Assembly (NCBI RefSeq): GCF_946479885.1
Contig: NZ_CAMLHM010000026.1
Span: 1-49,146, forward strand
Reading direction: 5' to 3'
Length of the DNA: 49,146 bases
Origin: an uncultured Devosia sp.
Lineage (GTDB): Bacteria; Pseudomonadota; Alphaproteobacteria; Rhizobiales; Devosiaceae
The notes under the pieces were generated by a model, which worked only from the letters and a program-made list of their open reading frames with translations, was not told where the DNA came from and made no database searches. Positions 43,652 through 49,146 of this stretch are shown one piece after another; position 1 is the stretch's first letter; each line of letters starts with the position of its first letter. The position numbers and the translations under genes are program-made.

Positions 43652-44472
43652 AGAGCGCGACACCCAATACGCTGGTCGCCCGCGGCCTCATCATCCTGCT
43701 GATGCTGGTGACGCTGCTGCCGTTCCTCAGCATGCTGTCAGCGGCTCTCGCGCCACAGGGCACCTATCCCAGTGGGCTGCAATGGCCGGCCGATCCGCAA
43801 TGGAGCAATTTCGCCAGGGCTTTCGAAGTCGCCAAGATGGACCAGCTGCTGCTCTCGAGCGGGCTGATCGTGCTGGGCGTCGTGCCGCTGGCGGTGCTCA
43901 TCGCCACCATGGCCGGTTATGGCTTGGCCAAGCTCACGTCAGACAAATACAAGTGGCTCTACCTGATCTTCGTCTTCGGCCTGACGCTGCCATTCGAAGC
44001 CGTCATCACCCCGCTTTATTACGAAGTGCGGGCGCTTGGGCTGCTCAATACCCGCTTCGCGATCATTCTGCCGCTGCTCGGGCTCTACATGCCCTTTGGC
44101 GTCTATTGGATGCGGGCGCATTTCCTCAATGTGCCGCATGACCTGACGGAAGCCGCGCAGCTCGATGGCGCCACGCGGTGGAAGGAATTCGTGCTGGTGC
44201 AGGTGCCGCTGGCACGGCCGGCCATCATGTCGCTGACCATCCTGCTGTTCCTGTGGACCTGGAACCAGTTCCTGCTGCCGGTCGTGCTGGTGCAGGACCC
44301 GATGCAGCGCACCATGGCGGGGGCGCTGGGCGCCTTCCAGGGTCAGTGGGGCACCGACATTCCGCTGCTCTGCGCCGGTTCGCTGCTCATTCTAACCCCC
44401 ACCGTGGCGCTGTTCCTCCTCTTCCAACGCCAGTTCGTCGCCGCCCTCATGCAGGGCGCGGTCAAAGGCTAA
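43648..44472 (+). CDS. Sugar ABC transporter permease (MalG type)
   Basis: A 274-residue permease with six TM helices and the EAA loop EAAQLDGATRWKEFVLVQVP. It ends in the MalG-type tail LLFQRQFVAALMQGAVKG. The start at 43648 overlaps the previous stop (ATGA); an upstream GTG in frame (43627) is inside the preceding gene and less likely. It forms the translocation pore with the MalF-type partner. Confidence 0.92.
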   Translation: MKSATPNTLVARGLIILLMLVTLLPFLSMLSAALAPQGTYPSGLQWPADPQWSNFARAFEVAKMDQLLLSSGLIVLGVVPLAVLIATMAGYGLAKLTSDKYKWLYLIFVFGLTLPFEAVITPLYYEVRALGLLNTRFAIILPLLGLYMPFGVYWMRAHFLNVPHDLTEAAQLDGATRWKEFVLVQVPLARPAIMSLTILLFLWTWNQFLLPVVLVQDPMQRTMAGALGAFQGQWGTDIPLLCAGSLLILTPTVALFLLFQRQFVAALMQGAVKG

Positions 44473-44486
44473 CCCGGAGACTATCC

Positions 44487-45566
44487 ATGGCAGGGCTTAC
44501 CCTCCGCTCGGTCTACAAGAACTATGGCGACGTGCCCGTGATCAAGGGCGTCGACCTCGATATCAGGCATGGGGAATTCGTGGTTTTCGTCGGGCCTTCG
44601 GGCTGCGGCAAATCCACCCTGTTGCGCATGATTGCCGGGCTCGAGGACATTTCGGGTGGCGACGTGCAAATCGGCGACCGCGTGGTCAACGAGGTCGAGC
44701 CGCGTGATCGCGGCGTCGCCATGGTGTTCCAGTCCTACGCGCTCTATCCGCATATGAGCGTCTACGACAATGTCGGCTTCGGGCTGAAGCTGGCCAATAC
44801 GCCCAAGGATGTGCGCGACCGCAAGATCCGCGATGCCGCCAGGGTGTTGCAGATGGAGCATCTGCTCGATCGCAAGCCGGCCCAGCTTTCCGGCGGCCAG
44901 CGCCAGCGCGTCGCCATCGGCCGCGCCATCGTGCGCCAGCCGGAAGTCTTCCTGTTCGACGAGCCGCTCAGCAACCTTGACGCTGCCCTGCGCGGCGACA
45001 TGCGCATCGAACTGGCCCGGCTGCATCGCGAGCTGGGCGCGACGATGATCTACGTCACCCATGACCAGGTCGAGGCCATGACGCTGGGCGACAAGATCGT
45101 CGTGCTCGATGGCGGGGTGGTGCAGCAGGTCGGCTCGCCGCTCGAACTCTACAACAAGCCCGCCAACCTGTTCGTCGCCGGCTTCATCGGTTCGCCGCGC
45201 ATGAACCTGCTGGCCGGACGGGTCGACGACATCGTCGACGACCAGGTGCGCATCAGTGTGGATGGGACATCGCTGTCGCTGTCCCTGCCCTTCGGCAGCG
45301 TATCGCTGGGTGAGGCGATCACGCTGGGTATTCGACCGCATACGCTGGTGCCCAGGGCCGACGGGGCGCTGTCGGGCACGGTGCAGTTGATCGAGCAGCT
45401 GGGCAACGAGACGGTGGTTCGCGTGCGCCTCGACGCCAGCGAACTCACCGTCGTGCTGCCGGGTCAGGCAACCTTTGCCCTGGGTTCGCCGATTTCACTC
45501 GGCTTTGCCCCTGACGATGTCCACCTGTTCGGCGCGGACAAAATTCGCGTGCGGCGCCCCTCGTGA
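44487..45566 (+). CDS. Sugar ABC transporter ATP-binding protein (MalK/UgpC type)
   Basis: A 359-residue ATPase. Walker A GPSGCGKST at about residue 37, Q-loop VFQSYALYPHM, signature LSGGQRQR, Walker B VFLFDEPLSNLDA and H-loop THDQ are intact, followed by the C-terminal OB-like TOBE domain (from about residue 235) found in MalK/UgpC. It completes the four-gene importer starting at 41385 and lies 14 bases after the permease. Its gene ends 12 bases before the facing RraA-like gene. Confidence 0.93.
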   Translation: MAGLTLRSVYKNYGDVPVIKGVDLDIRHGEFVVFVGPSGCGKSTLLRMIAGLEDISGGDVQIGDRVVNEVEPRDRGVAMVFQSYALYPHMSVYDNVGFGLKLANTPKDVRDRKIRDAARVLQMEHLLDRKPAQLSGGQRQRVAIGRAIVRQPEVFLFDEPLSNLDAALRGDMRIELARLHRELGATMIYVTHDQVEAMTLGDKIVVLDGGVVQQVGSPLELYNKPANLFVAGFIGSPRMNLLAGRVDDIVDDQVRISVDGTSLSLSLPFGSVSLGEAITLGIRPHTLVPRADGALSGTVQLIEQLGNETVVRVRLDASELTVVLPGQATFALGSPISLGFAPDDVHLFGADKIRVRRPS

Positions 45567-45578
45567 GGCGGTGTCGGC

Positions 45579-46325
45579 TCAGCCCGGCTTGACCGGGTTG
45601 AGCTTGCGCCAGGCCTCGTATTCGCCCTGCGCATCGGGATGGAGCGGGTAATAGCGCTGGAGCGACTCTCCAGCCATCAGCTTCATGCGCGAGAATTCTT
45701 CCCATTCGGCATGCCTCTGACCGTCCTCGAGCACCCGCTCGGCCATCGATACGGGCACCACGACGGCGCCGTCGTCATCGGCCACGATGATGTCGCCGGG
45801 CACCACGGTCACACCGCCGCAGGCGATCGTGACGTTGACGGCGTTGGGATAGATGTCGGTCTGCACGTGATAATTGGGCGACCAGCCCTTGAGCCAGAGG
45901 GCCAGATCGAGCTTTTCCACATTGGGCCGGTCGCGCATCACGCCATCGATGATGATGCCGGCGCCGCCGCGACCCTTGAAATAGGTACTCATCATGTCGC
46001 CGAAAATGCCCGAGCGCATGTCGCCGCGCGCATCCACCACCACCACATCGCCGTCCTGCACATGGTAGAGTACATGGCGGTGGAGCTGGGTTTCGGGGTC
46101 GGCATATTCGCCTTCGCTGAACAGGTCCGGACGCTGTGGCAGGCACTGGAGCGTCAGCGCGGGACCGCAGATGGCCTTGCCCTTGGTCTGGGGCAGGATG
46201 CCGGTCATGTGCGGGTTCTTGAAACCCATATGGCCGAGCGTGCCGGCGATGGTCGCGGCGCCCAGGCCCCGGAGCCCCTCGATCAGGTGCTTTGCCGGCC
46301 GCGTAATTTCGGCGCCTACAACCAT
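45579..46325 (-). CDS. RraA-family protein (dimethylmenaquinone methyltransferase-like / HMG aldolase-like)
   Basis: A 248-residue protein of the RraA superfamily, which includes the RNase E inhibitor RraA and oxo-acid aldolases or decarboxylases. Markers: GDVVVVDARGDMRSGIFGDMMSTYFKGRGGAGIIIDGVMRD (metal and substrate site with the GD...RD pattern) and VVPGDIIVADDDGAVVVP. The Arg-Asp pair needed for class II aldolase activity is present (MRDRP). Next to a sugar-acid dehydratase gene, a pyruvate-releasing aldolase or oxo-acid decarboxylase role is more likely than RNase control; this is inference. Confidence 0.82.
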   Translation of the reverse strand: MVVGAEITRPAKHLIEGLRGLGAATIAGTLGHMGFKNPHMTGILPQTKGKAICGPALTLQCLPQRPDLFSEGEYADPETQLHRHVLYHVQDGDVVVVDARGDMRSGIFGDMMSTYFKGRGGAGIIIDGVMRDRPNVEKLDLALWLKGWSPNYHVQTDIYPNAVNVTIACGGVTVVPGDIIVADDDGAVVVPVSMAERVLEDGQRHAEWEEFSRMKLMAGESLQRYYPLHPDAQGEYEAWRKLNPVKPG

Positions 46326-46352
46326 CGTCTTTCCTCCAATTGAATTACCGAT

Positions 46353-47513
46353 CTACCAGTTGGTGACCGAACCATCGTTGCGCCGCAGGTGCGGCGCCTC
46401 CCAGAATTTGAAGCTCTGCTTGGCCAGCAGGTCCTCGTTGACTTCGACCCCCAGCCCCGGCGCGTCGCTGACCGGATAGACGGCGCCCTGCAACTGCGGC
46501 TGCACGGGGAAGAACTCGCTATTGTCAAAGCCCAACGCGCGCTCGGGCGCGCGGGTTTCGAGCCATGAGAAATTGGGGACGGCGGCGGCGAAATGCACGG
46601 TGGCCGCCGTGCAGACCGGGCCGAGCGGATTGTGCGGCATGAGGTCGACATAGTGCGCCTCGCTCCAGCCGGCCACTTTCATGGCCTCGGTCAGCCCGCC
46701 GACATTGCACACATCGAGCCGGTTGAACTGGTGGATGCCGCGCTCGATATAGGGGACGAACTGCCACTTGCTGGCGAATTCCTCGCCGATGGCGAAGGGG
46801 ATGTCGGTCATTGACCGCAGCGACTCGTAGGCCTCGGGTGTCTCGTCGCGGATCGGTTCCTCGAGGAAATCGAGCACGCCCTTGTCGAGTTTGTTGCAGA
46901 AGCTGGCGGCCTCGGCGACCGAGAGGCGGTGGTGATAATCGATGCCAAGCACCACTTCGCTGCCCAGTTCCTGGCGCGCCTTGTTGAGGATGCGCGCCGT
47001 TGCGGCGATGGACTGGCGCGGCTCGAAGATGTCGCGGCTGTCCTGCCCGATGGGGAAGAAGCGGATGGCGTCGAAGCCCATTTCACGCAGTTCATGTGCG
47101 CGCTCGACGGCACGCTCGCCAGCACTGTCGCCGGTGGAGGCGAAGGTGGGGATGACATTGCGCTGCTTGCCACCGAGCAGTTCATAGACGGGGACGCCGA
47201 GGGCCTTGCCCTTGATGTCGTGTAGCGCGATGTCGATGGCCGAGATGGCGGCCTGCAGGACGCGGCCGCCTTCGAAATACTGGCTGCGATACATTTCCTG
47301 CCAGATGCGGCCGATCTGCATGGCATCCTGGCCGATGAGAAATTCGCGGTAATGCTCGATGGCGCCAGCCACCGCCTTCTCGCGGCCGCTGAGCCCGCTC
47401 TCGCCCCAGCCGCTGATGCCCTGATCGGTCTCGATCTTGAGCAGGAACTGGTTCCGGATGCCGACCCAGACGGGATAGGGCTTGATGGCGGTGATCTTGA
47501 GCTTGAGGGTCAT
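46353..47513 (-). CDS. Enolase-superfamily sugar-acid dehydratase (galactonate/gluconate dehydratase-like)
   Basis: A 386-residue member of the mandelate racemase/muconate lactonizing family. Metal and catalytic positions are visible: GIDYHHRLS (metal Asp and general acid His, as in galactonate dehydratase), the metal Glu of DFLEEPI, the metal Glu of AIGEEF and the catalytic His of LMPHNPLGP. Such enzymes dehydrate sugar acids to 2-keto-3-deoxy acids, which an aldolase then splits; the RraA-like neighbour (27 bases downstream) may take that part. The sugar acid is not determined. It is 12 bases downstream of the ATPase gene and so part of a minus-strand transport/catabolism operon. Confidence 0.87.
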   Translation of the reverse strand: MTLKLKITAIKPYPVWVGIRNQFLLKIETDQGISGWGESGLSGREKAVAGAIEHYREFLIGQDAMQIGRIWQEMYRSQYFEGGRVLQAAISAIDIALHDIKGKALGVPVYELLGGKQRNVIPTFASTGDSAGERAVERAHELREMGFDAIRFFPIGQDSRDIFEPRQSIAATARILNKARQELGSEVVLGIDYHHRLSVAEAASFCNKLDKGVLDFLEEPIRDETPEAYESLRSMTDIPFAIGEEFASKWQFVPYIERGIHQFNRLDVCNVGGLTEAMKVAGWSEAHYVDLMPHNPLGPVCTAATVHFAAAVPNFSWLETRAPERALGFDNSEFFPVQPQLQGAVYPVSDAPGLGVEVNEDLLAKQSFKFWEAPHLRRNDGSVTNW

Positions 47514-47525
47514 TGGTGGTCTCGG

Positions 47526-48623
47526 TCAGCTGGTGCGCAACGCCATTTCGGTTTCCCCATCGAACAGGTGAATCCGCTCCTGGTCAAATTCCAGCCAGAC
47601 CATTTCGTCCGGGGCGACCGAGGCCGTGGGCGGCAGGCTGATATTGACGATGGCGCCGGAGAGGAAGGCCTGGACGAAGGTGACGTCGCCGGTCGGCTCC
47701 ACCGTATAAACCTTTGATGGCACCGACCCCGCTACCTTGGACTTGTGCAGCCTGATGGTGGAGTGACGCGCGCCCAGCACCACCTTGCGCGACTTGGCAC
47801 CGGCGACCTTGCGGGCATTGGCATCGGACAGTGGCAGGTTCCAACCCTCGGCGCTGGTCAACACCGCCTGGCCATCGACATGGGCGACTTCCAGCGGGAC
47901 CAGGCTCATGGCTGGGCTGCCGATGAAGCTGGCGACGAACATGTTGATCGGATTGGCGAAGACATTGGCGGGCGTATCGTATTGCTGCAGCAGGCCACCA
48001 TTCATCACAGCCATCTTGTCGGCCATGGTGACCGCCTCGAGCTGGTCGTGGGTGACGTAGATGATGGTGGCGTTGAGATCCTGGTGGAAGCGTTTGATTT
48101 CGCTGCGCATCTGCACGCGCAACTTGGCATCGAGGTTCGACAGCGGCTCGTCCATCAGGAAGACGGCCGGGTCGCGCACCAGCGCCCGGCCAAGAGCCAC
48201 GCGCTGTTGCTGGCCGCCCGATAGCTCGCGCGGCTTGCGTTCTAGCAGGTGGGTGATGTCGAGCACCTTGGCAGCATCGCGGACCTTGGTCTCGATCTCA
48301 GCCTTGGGCAGCCTGCGCATCTGCAGGGGGAAGGCGAGGTTCTGGAACACGGTCTTCTGCGGATAGAGTGCGTAGTTCTGGAACACCATGGCGATGTCCC
48401 GATCCTTGGGGTCGAGATCGTTGACGATACGATCGCCGATGACGATGTCGCCCGAGGTGATCGGGATGAGCCCGGCCACCAGATTGAGCGTCGTCGTCTT
48501 GCCGCAGCCGGACGGGCCGACAAGGGCGACAAATTCGCCATCGTTCACCGTCAGCGACACATCCTTGGCGGCAAAGACCGAGCCGTAGGTCTTGACGAGA
48601 TCCTTGAGAACCACCTGGGCCAT
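47526..48623 (-). CDS. Sugar ABC transporter ATP-binding protein (MalK/UgpC type), second system
   Basis: A 365-residue ATPase with Walker A GPSGCGKTT, Q-loop VFQNYALYPQ, signature LSGGQQQR, Walker B VFLMDEPLSNLDA, H-loop THDQ and a C-terminal TOBE region that ends WLEFDQERIHLFDGETE. It pairs with the permease gene 11 bases upstream and is distinct from the ATPase at 44487-45566, which faces the other way. It should power uptake of the substrate of the adjacent dehydratase. Confidence 0.93.
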   Translation of the reverse strand: MAQVVLKDLVKTYGSVFAAKDVSLTVNDGEFVALVGPSGCGKTTTLNLVAGLIPITSGDIVIGDRIVNDLDPKDRDIAMVFQNYALYPQKTVFQNLAFPLQMRRLPKAEIETKVRDAAKVLDITHLLERKPRELSGGQQQRVALGRALVRDPAVFLMDEPLSNLDAKLRVQMRSEIKRFHQDLNATIIYVTHDQLEAVTMADKMAVMNGGLLQQYDTPANVFANPINMFVASFIGSPAMSLVPLEVAHVDGQAVLTSAEGWNLPLSDANARKVAGAKSRKVVLGARHSTIRLHKSKVAGSVPSKVYTVEPTGDVTFVQAFLSGAIVNISLPPTASVAPDEMVWLEFDQERIHLFDGETEMALRTS

Positions 48624-48634
48624 TGGAGAGCTTC

Positions 48635-49146
48635 CTAGTGTTTGACGGCGCCTTCGGTGAGGGCACGCACGAAGTATTTCTGGAGGACGAGAAACAGCAC
48701 GACGACCGGCACGCTCATCATGAAGCTCGCCGCCATCAGACCCGGGAAATCCGTGGTGTTCTCGGAAAAGAACCGCTGGATGCCGACGGGCAGCGTGAGC
48801 TGCTCGTTCTTGGTGAGGAAGGTGGCGGCATAGATGTATTCGTTCCAGGCGCCGATGAACGAGTAGATCGCCGTGGCGATGATGCCGGGCACCGAGAGCG
48901 GCGTGACGATGAGCAGGAAGGCCTGGAAGCGCGTGGCGCCATCGATGCGGGCAGCCTGTTCGAGCTGGACGGGGATGTTGTCGTAGAAGCCCTTGAGCAG
49001 CCAGATGGCGAGCGGCAGGCCGAAGGTGAGATAGGTCAGGATCAGCGAGCCGTGGGTATTCACCAGGCCCAGCACGCGCATCAAGATGAAGAGCGGCACG
49101 AGGAAGATCACCGCCGGGAACATGTTGCGCAGCAGCACGGCGAAGA
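48635..49146 (-). CDS. Sugar ABC transporter permease (MalG type), 5' part cut by window edge
   Basis: The C-terminal 170 residues or so of a MalG-type permease; the frame stays open to the last base, so the first TM helices lie outside. The EAA loop EQAARIDGATRFQAFLLIVTP and the tail LVLQKYFVRALTEGAVKH are diagnostic. It is coupled to the ATPase, dehydratase and RraA-like genes on the minus strand. The MalF-type partner and a binding protein are expected beyond the right edge. Confidence 0.92.
   Translation of the reverse strand, partial: FAVLLRNMFPAVIFLVPLFILMRVLGLVNTHGSLILTYLTFGLPLAIWLLKGFYDNIPVQLEQAARIDGATRFQAFLLIVTPLSVPGIIATAIYSFIGAWNEYIYAATFLTKNEQLTLPVGIQRFFSENTTDFPGLMAASFMMSVPVVVLFLVLQKYFVRALTEGAVKH

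Overview
The window looks like a chromosomal segment of a GC-rich alphaproteobacterium of the order Hyphomicrobiales, most probably Devosia or a close relative. That placement is inferred from the gene families (DUF2865, class II DAHP synthase, HWE kinase, a DusA-type synthase), from the cysS/VOC/GFA/cimA gene order and from the intergenic repeats; no database was searched. The sequence is densely coding, with short gaps, many 4-base ATGA start/stop overlaps, and several genes that seem to start at TTG or GTG (one probably at CTG). I see no tRNA, rRNA, CRISPR array, insertion sequence or prophage. No gene-free stretch is longer than about 250 bases.

Layout. 1-3.3 kb: an RND efflux pump cut by the left edge. 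3.4-5.4 kb: an acetyltransferase, then a small HTH protein coupled to a stand-alone Clp-N protein behind a striking tandem operator, then a Phd/Doc toxin-antitoxin pair. 5.4-7.6 kb: arsR plus an Atm1-type ABC exporter. 7.7-15.0 kb (minus strand): one long, tightly coupled run, cysS - VOC protein - four tandem GFA zinc proteins - cimA - LysM membrane protein. 15.3-23.3 kb: cytochrome c', a fumarylacetoacetase-like enzyme, a DUF2865 protein, gltX-nadE, and a facing response regulator/HWE kinase pair. 23.4-27.6 kb (minus): rpiA, DUF2059 protein, gor, class II DAHP synthase. 27.8-36.9 kb: L,D-transpeptidase, moaA with two followers, Lrp/VOC, a secreted nuclease, a histidine kinase, divergent cobT/cobS and a retropepsin-like protease. 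36.9-49.1 kb: dusA, then two carbohydrate-uptake loci facing each other.

Links between genes. The perfect inverted repeat ATCGTCA-NN-TGACGAT lies over the arsR start codon and again just upstream of gor, 18.6 kb away. This suggests that one ArsR-type repressor controls both a glutathione-conjugate type exporter and glutathione reductase. The LacI-type regulator at 38-39 kb has a matching operator (GCTAAA-N4-TTTAGC) before the neighbouring glycosidase/esterase pair and before a complete sugar ABC transporter. On the right edge, a second ABC transporter (partly outside the window) sits with an enolase-superfamily dehydratase and an RraA-family protein, as expected of a sugar-acid utilisation locus.

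Most interesting points: the proposed ArsR/gor/Atm1 regulon; the HTH/Clp-N cassette with tandem operators overlapping a promoter that appears to give a leaderless message; the four-fold GFA array; the two-operator LacI regulon; and two copies of a 99-base hairpin repeat.
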